Origin: Pararhodospirillum oryzae
GTDB taxonomy: Bacteria > Pseudomonadota > Alphaproteobacteria > Rhodospirillales > Rhodospirillaceae
Length of the DNA: 64,000 nucleotides
Direction: 5' to 3'
Assembly (NCBI RefSeq): GCF_007992075.1
Contig: NZ_BJZO01000004.1
Location: forward strand, 1-64,000
Shown here: piece after piece, positions 39,566 through 49,169 of the stretch
How positions within the stretch are numbered: position 1 is the stretch's first letter
Layout of the letters: each line of letters begins with the position of its first letter
The notes under the pieces: generated by a model
Told to the model about the DNA's origin: nothing
The model's database searches: none
What the model saw: the letters and a program-made list of their open reading frames with translations, nothing else
Position numbers and translations under genes: made by a program

Positions 39566-41662
39566 CTAGACCTCTGCCTTGACGGAGTCGGCGGTGGTCC
39601 CGACGGGAAGACGGGCAAGTCGGATCCGCATGCTGGTTCCCGTTCCGGGGCGGGTTTCCACCTCCAGGCGCCCCTTCATATCGCGAATCAGTTGCATGGC
39701 CTGATAGGCACCGACTCCACTGCCCTGGGGCTTGCTGGTTTCAAGGGGACGGAACAGACGATCCCGGACGAACTCCGGCGTCATGCCCGGGCCATCGTCG
39801 ACAACCTCGATCACCCCACTATCGGCGCAAGCGCGGACCTCAAGGACGACACGACCTCGCGGCCCGGCCGCGTCGATGGCATTCTGAATCAGGTGGTCGA
39901 GAGCGACCGCCAGTTGCTCGGACGCCCCCACGACGGCCACTTCGTCGGGCGGCGCCTTGAAGATCAGCGTCGGGAACGACGTTCGCCAGTGTCGCGCCAC
40001 CGCCGCGCCGACCGCCCCCAGGTCGAAGCCCGCCAAGGGAAGATCCCGCCGCCCCCCGTCGCTCTCCTTGCCCAGGTGCACCAGCATCGTTTTCAGGCGT
40101 TGGGCCGCGTCGGCGACGGTCACGATTATGTCTTCTTGAAAACACGGGTCGGCGCCGTGCTGCTCGGCGTTTTGGACCATCAGCGACAACTGAGTCACGA
40201 CGTTCTTGATATCATGAACGACGAAGGCGAAGCGGCGATTGAATTCGGCCAGCCGGCGGGTATCCATCAGCTCGCGCGACGCGCGTTCTTCCGCCAGATA
40301 GCCGGCCACCTGGGCCCCCACCGTCTTCAACAGATCGAATTCCTCCCACCCCAGACACCTCGGGGCGGAGCGTGCCTGCCCCAAGACCATCACCGCCTCA
40401 AGAACCCGGTTGTGCAGCAACGGGACGATCACCCAAAGCCGGGGAGTCTCGGCGAACCACGCGGGCAAGATCAGACCGTCGTACCGCTCCGGCTCGGCCA
40501 GACACTCGCCGATGTCGATGATCCAGCCGGTGCGATTCAAAAAGCCAATCAGCGGTTCATCGCCGGCGATGGTCGGCACGTCGGTGGTCAGGTTCAAGGT
40601 CGCGGCGGCCGTGTAAAGATCGATCGGCCGCTGCAAGATCCACAACACCCCCCCCTGGCAATGCACGGCCTCGGCCACCGCCTGCAACGCCCGGTTCTGC
40701 AACGAAACCGTCGAATTCGGCGACGCCATTTTCCCGATGAAATTGAGCCAAACCTCCCGGTAATCGTACTTGAGGCGAAAAAAATGCTTGCCGATCAACA
40801 CCGACAATCGGGCCCGGACCGAGGCGGAGCGCAACACCAGCAACAGCAAGGTCGCGGCCAGCCCCAAGAACAGGACTTGGGCGGTACGCCCCCAGTCGTC
40901 GCTCCACAAGCGCAGGTACGTCCCCAGGAACGACATCAAAATCAGATAGGTCCCGGCCCCGATCAGCATCGTCGATTGAAAAACCATTCGTCGGGACAGG
41001 CCGAACGGCCGCCGGCCCGGCCACAGCATCACGCCGGCCAGAACAAGCGCCGACAGGGCAATGACGACCGAGCGGGTGGCGTCGAACCAGGGATCGACTT
41101 CTCCTACCAGAATAAGACGAACGTAATAAAAAAGATCGAAAATACCAAGCCCCCCCAGGGTCAGGAAGAATATCCGTTCCGGGGTGTTCGCCTGCTCCAC
41201 CGAGCCATGCAGAAGGGATTCGACGAGCAAGATCAGGGCAACGTCCAAGAGGATGTGCAAAACGGCCCCATAGGTCCACGCCCGGTGCGGATCGGCCAGG
41301 GCAAACCCGGCTCCCGCCAGCGGCACGCACAGCACGGCCCCGACCAGGATCAGAAGGGGGAGCCCCCCGACCCGCCGCCTCGCGATCCCCTTGTCCCCCA
41401 CGCCGGACAGCAACAGCACCAGGACCAAGGCACTGGCGCGACCCAGTTCAAGCACCAGCAAACCAATCGGCCCCACCGGCACAAGCGCTCCCACCCCCCT
41501 GGCCGCCGTCACAAGGCACGCCCCTCCCAGACACGTCCGTCCGAGGCGCGAGGCAAGCCCTTTCCAGGCCACGACCGACAAGAAGAGATAAAACACCACG
41601 GACAGGGCAAGACCGTATCGCTCGATACCATGGGGCGACAGGATCACAAGGGAATCAGGCAT
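39566..41662 (-). CDS. prsK: PrsK sensor histidine kinase
   Basis: 698 residues. The N-terminal third holds about ten membrane helices, followed by a GAF-like sensor part (about 330-460). The kinase core has the phosphorylated His483 in FVVHDIKNVV, an N-box LDHLIQNAIDAA and the G-boxes DDGPGM and GSGVGAYQAM. This is the PrsK layout that pairs with PrsR in PEP-CTERM-type loci. ATG 41662 was chosen because the preceding codons have no membrane or family character. The signal sensed is unknown. Confidence 0.92.
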   Translation of the reverse strand: MPDSLVILSPHGIERYGLALSVVFYLFLSVVAWKGLASRLGRTCLGGACLVTAARGVGALVPVGPIGLLVLELGRASALVLVLLLSGVGDKGIARRRVGGLPLLILVGAVLCVPLAGAGFALADPHRAWTYGAVLHILLDVALILLVESLLHGSVEQANTPERIFFLTLGGLGIFDLFYYVRLILVGEVDPWFDATRSVVIALSALVLAGVMLWPGRRPFGLSRRMVFQSTMLIGAGTYLILMSFLGTYLRLWSDDWGRTAQVLFLGLAATLLLLVLRSASVRARLSVLIGKHFFRLKYDYREVWLNFIGKMASPNSTVSLQNRALQAVAEAVHCQGGVLWILQRPIDLYTAAATLNLTTDVPTIAGDEPLIGFLNRTGWIIDIGECLAEPERYDGLILPAWFAETPRLWVIVPLLHNRVLEAVMVLGQARSAPRCLGWEEFDLLKTVGAQVAGYLAEERASRELMDTRRLAEFNRRFAFVVHDIKNVVTQLSLMVQNAEQHGADPCFQEDIIVTVADAAQRLKTMLVHLGKESDGGRRDLPLAGFDLGAVGAAVARHWRTSFPTLIFKAPPDEVAVVGASEQLAVALDHLIQNAIDAAGPRGRVVLEVRACADSGVIEVVDDGPGMTPEFVRDRLFRPLETSKPQGSGVGAYQAMQLIRDMKGRLEVETRPGTGTSMRIRLARLPVGTTADSVKAEV

Positions 41663-42332
41663 TCGGAGCCCCATCAGGCGATGGCCAGGCGGTCGCGACA
41701 CCGCCGCACCCCACCGCAGGCCCTGGAAGAGTCCCTCCGAAGGCCCTGTTCGGAAGAAACGCGGCCGTCCTGGCGCGCCCCCCCGACAGAAGGTCTCCGT
41801 CGAAAAAAACGGTCTTGAAACGCATATCCTCGGCTCTCCAGGGGCCCCTTGATTTCCGAGGGCCACTCGTTGGCGACAAAGCGTCCCCCGTCTTGGCAGC
41901 GGTGCCCCCTCGGGGGACGGCTTCACGCAGATCAGCAATCAGAACGCAACTAAATAAGATTCAGCCCTAAATGGATGCAGACGCCTCTTCACTCACCCGA
42001 AAGCTTATATCTCAGTCCAGAAAACTGGAATAGAGATAATTTTACGCATATTGATCGCATATTTTTTCCTCGCCGCCCCCTCCCGCCCACGGCACAACCG
42101 AAGAGGACAGGGCCCCTGCGCACGGAAGGACAGAGCTCCGAACGGAGGGCGCCCACCGCTTCCTGACGCCACCCGCCCGACCCCGTCACAGTACCCTGGC
42201 AATCCCAGCCGAATTTCAAAAAATTTATCATAATTTGCCGCGAATTGGCCTATTGTGTAAAGGGGAGGCAAGGAGAAATCCGGCTGGCCATTCCGAAGAG
42301 AGAGTTGTTTTGTTTCATCTGGAACATTCAAA
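41663..42332. other. divergent intergenic region before prsK and the ATPase gene
   Basis: 670 bases. The part next to prsK is GC-rich; 41940-42060 and 42190-42330 are AT-rich and should carry promoters. No tRNA, terminator, box of the 49-kb type or plausible small gene was recognised. Confidence 0.4.
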
Positions 42333-43517
42333 ATGTACGAAAATTTTTACAGCCTGAATCGCAAACCTTTTTCACTGCTCCCGGATGCGGAATTCCTGTT
42401 TCCCAGCCGGAAGCACAAACAAGCGATAAACCTGCTTGACTACGGATTGATGAGTCAGGCCGGCTTTATCGTGATCAGCGGTGATGTCGGATCTGGCAAG
42501 ACAACCCTGATTCGAAGGTATCTGAAACAGGATCATCCCGACGTGACCGTCGGCCTCATCACCAACTCCGGCTCGACGTACGGACATTTGATGATGTGGG
42601 TCGCGACCGCTCTAGACGTAAATCACCATGGGCTTGACCCCGTCCAGTTACACGAAAAATTACTGGAATTTCTTCTTGATCAGTATGCGAAAGGTAAAAG
42701 AACGGTCCTGATTGTCGATGAAGCACAGAATTTGACCGTCGAAAATCTTGAACATCTGCGCATGATGTCGAACATCAACAACGAAACAGATTTAATTATC
42801 CAAATAATCCTTCTTGGACAGCCGGAGCTTCTTGAAAATCTCAAAAAACCAGAACTGAGGCAGTTTGTTCAAAGAATATCGGTTCACTACCACCTCACCC
42901 CCTTAAGTGCCATTGAAACAGCCCTTTACATTCGCCATCGACTTACAATTGCAGGTTCGTCATCTGAAATTTTTACACACTCAGGCTGCGCGGCTGTACA
43001 CTATTTCACCAACGGGGTCCCCCGCCTGATCAATCTTCTCTGCGATGTGGCCTTGGTGTACGGATTCTCGGAAGACTTTTCAAAAATCGAGGCTCCAACG
43101 ATCATAGACGTCGTGCTTGATCGCACCGAAACCGGGCTCAGCCCTTTTACCGCCATTCCGCCCGAATGGGATCGCTCCCGCCTGGAAACCGAAATTCTCG
43201 CCCGCTACCCCTCTCCCGAGGAAATTCCGGCCCCTTCGTTTCCGGTTGCGCCGGCGGTTGTCCCGGCGGCGAGCGGAAGCCCCCCCGCCCCGGAGGAGAC
43301 GCCCGCCCCAAAGGAAACGCCCGCGTCGGAGGCCCCTTCCAAGCCACATCCCGACGTGCCCCTGCCCGCTCCGGAAGGCGAGGACAGGCCCCTGGCTCCG
43401 TGCCAGGACGAGGAACCGACCCACCACGGGGGAACGGTGGTCGTGGCCACGCCGCCCCGCCGCCGAAGAGTGCTGGCGGGTCTTTGGCAGGGCATCACCG
43501 GCCGGCAGCGCCGCTGA
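42333..43517 (+). CDS. XrtA-system-type AAA ATPase (ExeA-like)
   Basis: 394 residues. It begins YENFYSLNRKPFSLLPDAEF, the usual start of this family. Walker A is GDVGSGKTTL, Walker B VLIVDEAQNL, and the sensor region LLGQPELLENL. The last 110 residues are Pro/Glu/Ala-rich, GC-rich, and end in basic residues. Members occur in PEP-CTERM/XrtA exopolysaccharide loci and resemble the general secretion ATPase ExeA. The coding part up to about 43100 is AT-richer than the tail. No strong ribosome site is seen. Confidence 0.85.
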   Translation: MYENFYSLNRKPFSLLPDAEFLFPSRKHKQAINLLDYGLMSQAGFIVISGDVGSGKTTLIRRYLKQDHPDVTVGLITNSGSTYGHLMMWVATALDVNHHGLDPVQLHEKLLEFLLDQYAKGKRTVLIVDEAQNLTVENLEHLRMMSNINNETDLIIQIILLGQPELLENLKKPELRQFVQRISVHYHLTPLSAIETALYIRHRLTIAGSSSEIFTHSGCAAVHYFTNGVPRLINLLCDVALVYGFSEDFSKIEAPTIIDVVLDRTETGLSPFTAIPPEWDRSRLETEILARYPSPEEIPAPSFPVAPAVVPAASGSPPAPEETPAPKETPASEAPSKPHPDVPLPAPEGEDRPLAPCQDEEPTHHGGTVVVATPPRRRRVLAGLWQGITGRQRR

Positions 43518-43574
43518 AAACACGTCCCTTCCCGCACCAAGGCCCTGTTTCCGGGTCCGATGGCCCGTCCGATT

Positions 43575-44822
43575 TCACGCACTTGGGGCATCCTCGTAAA
43601 CGCCGGGAATGAGGAACGGCCGCAAGTCGCTGGCAAGAGGCTCGGCGGCAATCAGTCTGGGGGGCGGGTCAAGGCCGGCGAGAGTCGTGGCGAGTCCCAC
43701 CAGGCAGGACGCGGACACGGCCTCAAGCCCCCTTTGGTCCGCCCCTGGCGGAGTGGCCAGATACCTCGAACGCAGTCCGGCGGCCCGCAACCGGGCCAGG
43801 GTGTCCGTTGCCGTGCGCCGATCCGGGCCCAGCACCAGAACGTCGGGCGGACGCCGGCCTGGCGGAGCCAGGCGCCTCCAGGCCGGTTGCAGCCGATTGC
43901 GCACCGCCGCCGCCAGGGCCCGGGCCAGCAACACCCCGGCCCGGGGCCGGCTCACGCACAGGCGGGCCGCCTGCAGGGCTTGCCCCTGCTTCAGGGCATC
44001 GACCGCGCGGGAGAAATGAAGCGCCGTTCGCAACGAGACCTGGCGCCGCCGGGCCGCGACACGGGCGTCGCCGTCGGGCAATCCGGCAAGAAACCGCTCT
44101 CCCGCCGCATGCAAGGCCTCGATATCCGCACTGCGCATGCGGTGCGATGTGGATCCGGCATGACGGCGGTACAGATAAAGAGGGGTCGGAATGACCCGAA
44201 ACCGCCCCCCGGCCGCCAACAGACGAACCATCAGGTCGTAATCTTCGCCGATGCGCAAGTCAGGATCGTATTCAATCCCGGTTTCAGCCAGCCACTGGCG
44301 CCGTATCAGGGGCTTCAGGTATCCAAGGGACGGCACGCGCTCAAACAAACGGTTGGCGTCGATGTAAGCCGGGAGGGAAATCTCGGTGAGACGGGTCCAA
44401 GCGGCGCCTTGCAACAGGGGGAAAGCCCGGCGGTAACCGGGTTGGTCATGGAAGGCGATCACGGTGTCGGCGACGATCTCGGCACCGCTGGCCTCTCCTT
44501 CGGCGTGCAACAGCTCAAGCCGGCGGGGGTGGATCAGATCGTCGGCATCGACGATCGCAAGCCACGCGCCCCGGGCAGCGGCAACGGCCAAGGCGCGAGC
44601 GGCCCCCGGTCCGACGCCCTGCCCGCGCAGAAGACGAATTCGGGGATCCTGGGCGGCATGGGCCAGGCAGCGCCGGGCGGTATCGTCGGTGGATGCGTCG
44701 TCCACCACCAGGATTTCGATGTCGCCCAGGCTTTGGGCGCGGACCGAGCGCAAGGCGGCATCCAAGAAACGGCCGGCATTGCGACAGGCCATGATGACGC
44801 TGATCGCGATCGGAGTCGTCAT
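43575..44822 (-). CDS. family 2 glycosyltransferase with C-terminal extension
   Basis: 415 residues. GT-A motifs: AISVIMACRNAGRFLDAAL, ILVVDDASTDDT, DxD region AIVDADDLIHP, and the acceptor-side GEDYDLMVRLLAAGG. A C-terminal 100 residues (after about 310) contains Arg/Ala-rich helices and a segment (PDVLVLGPDRR) of unknown role. Start ATG 44822 overlaps the upstream transferase stop by 4 bases. The third gene of the galE operon. Confidence 0.85.
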   Translation of the reverse strand: MTTPIAISVIMACRNAGRFLDAALRSVRAQSLGDIEILVVDDASTDDTARRCLAHAAQDPRIRLLRGQGVGPGAARALAVAAARGAWLAIVDADDLIHPRRLELLHAEGEASGAEIVADTVIAFHDQPGYRRAFPLLQGAAWTRLTEISLPAYIDANRLFERVPSLGYLKPLIRRQWLAETGIEYDPDLRIGEDYDLMVRLLAAGGRFRVIPTPLYLYRRHAGSTSHRMRSADIEALHAAGERFLAGLPDGDARVAARRRQVSLRTALHFSRAVDALKQGQALQAARLCVSRPRAGVLLARALAAAVRNRLQPAWRRLAPPGRRPPDVLVLGPDRRTATDTLARLRAAGLRSRYLATPPGADQRGLEAVSASCLVGLATTLAGLDPPPRLIAAEPLASDLRPFLIPGVYEDAPSA

Positions 44823-45820
44823 CGCCTTGTCTCCCAAAAACCTCGCAGGCAAGAAAAGCTGCGTCGCACCACCTGGTCGCCCAAGTTGGCGAGCAGAAAA
44901 CCGGTGACGGTGAACGAGCGCCGAAACGGCCGGACCATGCCCCCCCACTCCCGGGCCTTGACCGCGTCGATCAACAGCAGCCACTGAATCCGGGCATCCA
45001 GGCTGCGCCCGAGGGCGGCCAGGGCGATCCGCTCCCGGCGGCTGAGGCCGGGACCGTCAAGCGCCAGGGTCCGTTCCAGAAGGCGTTGCAGGTCGGTCCG
45101 CCCGTGGCGACCGCTCAACGAACCGACACGCGTGACGCTGACATACCCCAGGGCCGGCACCACCCGAAAACGGGCGCCGGCCCGCAGCGCCCGGGCATAC
45201 AGGTCGAAATCCTCGCCCAGCCGCAGACCTTCGTCGTAGGCAAGAGCGTGCTGACGCAGGAATTCCAGCCGGATCAGGGGTTTGAAAAAACCAAGCTCCC
45301 GACGCGGCCGCCCACGCCGCGCGATGTTGCCCCGCACGAAGGTTTCAAAATCCAACGACCACGGCGCGAAGGCCGCCTGGTCCGACACTGACGGCGTCGT
45401 CGCCGGACCAAGGGAATGGTCCTCGACCCGCACCAAGTCATCGGCGACAAAATCCTGATCGGACGCCCAGGCCATCAGCCCGACAAGCCGGCCTGGCAGC
45501 AGGTAATCGTCGGCGTCCAGAATCGTCACGAAGGGGGCGCACGCCAGGGCCAGGGCCGCGTTGCGGGCCGCCGCCGGCCCCCGGTTGACCGGCAGGCCGA
45601 CGGCCACCACCCGGGCGTCCGCGCGGGCCAGGGCTTCGATCCGGGCCAAGGTGTCGTCGATCGACGCGTCATCGACCACCACTACCCGCCCCAGCCCCTC
45701 TTGATCCAGCGCGGAGCGGATGGCCCGTTCGATGGTATCGGCCCGGTTCCAGGCGGCGATGATCACGTCCACCCGGGGCCCGTCGCAGACGGCCGACAAG
45801 CCCTCCCCCGATTCGCTCAT
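44819..45820 (-). CDS. family 2 glycosyltransferase
   Basis: 333 residues. Motifs are VDVIIAAWNRADTIERAI, VVVDDASIDDT, ILDADDYLLPGRL and GEDFDLYARALRAG. It is close in sequence to its downstream neighbour (shared RLEFLRQHALAYDEGLRLGED-type region), so they may be duplicates with different sugars. GGGAGGGC precedes the start. It lies 86 bases after galE. Confidence 0.87.
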   Translation of the reverse strand: MSESGEGLSAVCDGPRVDVIIAAWNRADTIERAIRSALDQEGLGRVVVVDDASIDDTLARIEALARADARVVAVGLPVNRGPAAARNAALALACAPFVTILDADDYLLPGRLVGLMAWASDQDFVADDLVRVEDHSLGPATTPSVSDQAAFAPWSLDFETFVRGNIARRGRPRRELGFFKPLIRLEFLRQHALAYDEGLRLGEDFDLYARALRAGARFRVVPALGYVSVTRVGSLSGRHGRTDLQRLLERTLALDGPGLSRRERIALAALGRSLDARIQWLLLIDAVKAREWGGMVRPFRRSFTVTGFLLANLGDQVVRRSFSCLRGFWETRR

Positions 45821-45906
45821 GAACGCCCTCCCGTGCACGGCGCGATGACAAGAACTCCCCGAAAAACACAAGGTGGGGGGATGATGGGGAGCCCCCCCCG
45901 CCCCTC

Positions 45907-46908
45907 TCACCCCGGCGACAACGCGGCCGGGCGCGAGCGCAACGCCGCCACCGCGTGGGCAACGTGATCCGACAAAACGGTGTACCGGGGCCGCCAGCCA
46001 AGAAGACCTTCGGCCCGTCGCGGATCGGCAACCAGAACGGCGGGATCCCCGGGCCGACGGGGGGCGACCATGGTCGGGACGGGGCGACCGGTCACCGCGC
46101 CGACGGTGTCCACGACGTCGCGGACCGAGGCGCCACGCCCGACGCCCAGGTTGACCACCAGGGAGTCCCCCCCCTCCAGCAGGTGGCGCAAGGCAAGCAC
46201 ATGGGCATCCGCCAGATCGCAGACGTGCACATAATCCCGGATGCAGGTTCCGTCCGGGGTATCATAGTCCGTGCCAAAAACCGACAGCGGGGGGCGGGCC
46301 CCGAACGCCGCCTGAATGGCCAGGGGGATCAGATGGGTTTCCGGAGCGTGGTTTTCGGCCAGATCGCCGTCGGGATGGGCGCCGGATGCGTTGAAATAGC
46401 GAAGCGCCGCGTAGCGCAATCCCTCGGCGGCGGCGGCGTCGGCCAGCATTTGCTCCACCATGGCCTTGGTCCACCCATAGGGACTGACGGGGTGAAGGGG
46501 GTGGTTTTCCGGGATGGGCACCGCGTCGGGCATCCCGTAGACGGCCGCCGAGGATGAAAAAACCAAGATGTCCACTCCACTCGCCCGCATGACGTCAAGA
46601 AGCGCCAGTGTCAAGGCGACGTTGTTGCGGTAAAAACGACGGGGGGCGTGGACCGACTCGCCGGCTTCGATGAACCCGGCGAAATGAAGCACCGCAACCG
46701 GACGGTAGCGGTCGAACACGGAAAGGAGACGGTCGCGCTCGCTCAGGCACCCTTTTTCCAGCGGCCCCCATTGCACCGCCTCGGCAACGCCACCGACAAG
46801 GGAATCATAGACAACCGGCCCATAACCGGCCCGTGCCAGCGCCTTGCACGCGTGGCTCCCGACGAAGCCCGCGCCGCCGGTCACAAGAACAGGGTATTGG
46901 CTCCTCAT
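45907..46908 (-). CDS. galE: UDP-glucose 4-epimerase
   Basis: 333-residue short-chain dehydrogenase/reductase. The NAD motif is VLVTGGAGFVGSH, and the catalytic Ser/Tyr-Lys are in SSSAAVYG and YGWTKAMVE. RYFNASGAHPDG and CIRDYVHVCDLA are the substrate-binding segments of GalE. It interconverts UDP-glucose and UDP-galactose, supplying galactose for the polymer. First gene of an operon with two glycosyltransferases. Confidence 0.93.
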   Translation of the reverse strand: MRSQYPVLVTGGAGFVGSHACKALARAGYGPVVYDSLVGGVAEAVQWGPLEKGCLSERDRLLSVFDRYRPVAVLHFAGFIEAGESVHAPRRFYRNNVALTLALLDVMRASGVDILVFSSSAAVYGMPDAVPIPENHPLHPVSPYGWTKAMVEQMLADAAAAEGLRYAALRYFNASGAHPDGDLAENHAPETHLIPLAIQAAFGARPPLSVFGTDYDTPDGTCIRDYVHVCDLADAHVLALRHLLEGGDSLVVNLGVGRGASVRDVVDTVGAVTGRPVPTMVAPRRPGDPAVLVADPRRAEGLLGWRPRYTVLSDHVAHAVAALRSRPAALSPG

Positions 46909-47204
46909 GATCCCGACCGCTCCTTGCTCCGTTCCCCGTCCCGCCGGCGCCAAGGGCCTGGTCGTGGCGATCGCTCCCCCCCGACCAGGGGTGGGAAAAA
47001 CGGGCCCCGTTGCGCCCAGGACTTACGCCGAAAGAATGGGCAGTGCAAGAAAATCATCCTGGCACCGAAACAATAACATCCCGCGACGCCTCCAGCCCGT
47101 CGCCCTGAGCGCGCCGGGCACGTTCATGGATCACGACATACGGGGGTCTGGCTGCACTCAAGGAGCGATTAAAACGCAGAACGAAATGCACAAGAAATAA
47201 ATAA
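46909..47204. other. intergenic region between priming transferase and galE
   Basis: 296 bases. Probably contains the galE promoter. No RNA gene, box or terminator with a T-run was recognised. Confidence 0.35.
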
Positions 47205-48668
47205 TCAATATACATTCTTGCCGGTAAGAACAAAAACCGTGCGAAACATGATTTCTATATCAAACATGATCGACCAATGTTCCATGTAATAAAGGTCGCA
47301 TTCGACCCGACGCAGAATTTTTTCCTCGGTGTCGGTTTCTCCTCGCCAGCCCTTGACCTGGGCCCACCCGGTCATGCCTGGTTTTACCTTGTGGCGCACG
47401 GCGTATTCCCGCACGACTTCCTGGTAGAGGCGCCCCCCTGCCTTGGCCCGGGTGGCATGGGGCCGGGGGCCCACCAGGGACATGGACCCGTTCAGGACAT
47501 TCAACAGCTGCGGCAGTTCATCGAGGCTGGTCCGACGCAAGAGGCGCCCGACCCGGGTAATGCGCGGATCGTTCTGGGTGGCGAGGCGCGACGCGCTTTC
47601 GTCCCGGGCCTCGTGGTACATGGAGCGGAATTTGTAAACGTCGATCAGGGCGTTGTTGTAGCCGTACCGCTGTTGCTTGAACAGAATCGGCCCCTGGCTT
47701 TCCAGCCGGATGGCGAGGGCGCACAGGGCCATCACGGGAGCAAGAAGGACCAGGGCCACCGAGCCCAGCACCAGATCCTCGGCGCGCTTGAGCAAGGCCC
47801 CCCACTCGCCCATCGGCCGGCCGACGATATTGTAGACCGGCACCCCCTCGAACCGCTCGAACCCGCTGTTGAGGAAGTGATAACCGATGGCGTCGGGAGC
47901 AAGACGGATGTTGGCCGGAATCGGTTTCAGCTTGTCAAGCACCTCCAGCAGGCGTTGTTCCGCTCCCCACGGCAAGGCGATCAAAATGTCGTCGATCGCC
48001 TGATGGCGCGACAGCGCGATCAAGTCGTCAAGGGTGCCGGCCGGCTCCACGACGTCGCGGGCCCGGTCCATGCGGTCGTCGAACACCCCCAGGACGCGAA
48101 CCCCTCCCTCCCCCTGATGCTTGAGCAAGGCCAGCAGGCGCGCGCCTTGCGAGCCGCCCCCGATGACCGCCACCGTGCGGACCAGCCGCTGGCGTCGCGA
48201 CAGCTCCCCCAATACCAGCGCCCCCCCCGCCCGAACCAGAACCATGGCGAACACCGCGCCGCCGACCAGGGTCAGCGGGCCGTGCAGCGGCCAGCGGAAA
48301 TAGCTGACAAGGTCCAGAAGAACGAGCCCCGCCCACTCGAAGGTCAGCATCCCCAGGCTGATCACCAGCAGTTTCGTGATCTGGGCCGACATGTTGGCCA
48401 GCGCCATCACCCGATAGGCACCGGACGCCGTGAACAGGTACAACACCCCGACGCAGAACAAGGCGTCCGTCCCGCGCCAGATATCGGTGTCGATCCCCCC
48501 CGCGCTTTGGGCGTCCAGGTAGGAAAGAGCATACGCCCCCGCCATCAGCGCATGATCAACGAGGGCGAACAAAACCATGACGCACGCCCGGCAAAAGGGG
48601 CGCGAGCGAGGGCTCCCGCTCGCCGGCGGCAGGGCGGAGGGGGTGACAAGGCGTGGACTCGGAGACAT
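47205..48668 (-). CDS. priming sugar transferase (undecaprenyl-phosphate glycosyl-1-phosphate transferase)
   Basis: 487 residues. It has four N-terminal helices, a Rossmann-like domain ([16 protein letters not shown]), another helix, then the bacterial sugar-transferase domain with [33 protein letters not shown] and SLVGPRP. It transfers the first sugar phosphate to undecaprenyl phosphate and starts repeat synthesis. ATG 48668 has a GAGGGTCGC site; an ATG at 48716 is in frame. A 17-bp box lies 84 bases upstream, reading in the same direction as the gene. Confidence 0.9.
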   Translation of the reverse strand: MSPSPRLVTPSALPPASGSPRSRPFCRACVMVLFALVDHALMAGAYALSYLDAQSAGGIDTDIWRGTDALFCVGVLYLFTASGAYRVMALANMSAQITKLLVISLGMLTFEWAGLVLLDLVSYFRWPLHGPLTLVGGAVFAMVLVRAGGALVLGELSRRQRLVRTVAVIGGGSQGARLLALLKHQGEGGVRVLGVFDDRMDRARDVVEPAGTLDDLIALSRHQAIDDILIALPWGAEQRLLEVLDKLKPIPANIRLAPDAIGYHFLNSGFERFEGVPVYNIVGRPMGEWGALLKRAEDLVLGSVALVLLAPVMALCALAIRLESQGPILFKQQRYGYNNALIDVYKFRSMYHEARDESASRLATQNDPRITRVGRLLRRTSLDELPQLLNVLNGSMSLVGPRPHATRAKAGGRLYQEVVREYAVRHKVKPGMTGWAQVKGWRGETDTEEKILRRVECDLYYMEHWSIMFDIEIMFRTVFVLTGKNVY

Positions 48669-48751
48669 GCGACCCTCGCGACACGGTTTGAAACGGTCCC
48701 GTTTCCGGCCCCTCATACCATGAAAACCAGCCGGGCCAAAAAATTACTGGT

Positions 48752-48768
48752 TGTAAAAAAAAACGACA
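48752..48768 (-). promoter_or_regulatory. 17-bp box, copy 2 (before priming transferase)
   Basis: On the minus strand TGTCG-TTTTTT-TTTACA, matching copy 1 at 49041 in both arms (TGTCG and TTTAC) and in the 6-base spacing. It is 84 bases before the start at 48668. No clear GG-N10-GC promoter was found between it and that start. It resembles activator boxes described upstream of PEP-CTERM genes, but that comparison is from memory. Confidence 0.5.
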
Positions 48769-49040
48769 CTCCGCCCCGCCCGTCCTTGCCCGCCGACGTT
48801 TCGCCCCGCCGCCGCCACGGCCGGCTTCGAGGTCGGGAGGACCAGGTTCTTGTTTCTAAAACGGAATGGAGATAACGGATTCCGGCCCGCCCCCCGGATG
48901 GGCCGGTCCGAGGAACGCGCCCGCGACCCGGGGAAGGCCCGGCGCCCCTTGCGGACCCCGGGCCCCCTCGCGCCCGGACCCGCTCTGTAAAGCCCCCCGA
49001 CACCCCCGGGGCCCGACCGCCGCCCGGTCCCCCCAAAAAC

Positions 49041-49057
49041 TGTCGGGATTCTTTACG
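49041..49057 (+). promoter_or_regulatory. 17-bp box, copy 1 (before VPLPA-CTERM gene)
   Basis: TGTCG-GGATTC-TTTACG. Its right end is 49 bases before the -24 element at 49107, the distance expected for an enhancer bound by a sigma-54 activator. Likely PrsR site, by inference from the family and location. Confidence 0.55.
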
Positions 49058-49106
49058 TCTGGACCGCATAAAAGGAGAACGCTTTGTTTTTTAAAAGAAA
49101 ATTTCT

Positions 49107-49124
49107 TTGGCATGGATCGTGCTT
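49107..49124 (+). promoter_or_regulatory. sigma-54 promoter of the VPLPA-CTERM gene
   Basis: TTGGCATGGATCGTGCTT: GG (49109) and GC (49121) are separated by exactly ten bases, and the -24 half TTGGCA is nearly perfect. Transcription would start about 49133, giving a leader of about 37 bases before the ATG at 49170. Confidence 0.7.
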
Positions 49125-49169
49125 ACAAGATGGCACGTCAGTCCGGATTACCAGCCAAGGGGCTCAGCC

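Larger units (their letters stand above)
48669..49169. other. regulatory region between priming transferase and VPLPA-CTERM gene
   Basis: 501 bases of divergent intergenic DNA. It holds the two 17-bp boxes (48752 and 49041) and the sigma-54 promoter at 49107. The part 48860-49030 is very GC-rich and has no recognisable gene. Confidence 0.55.
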
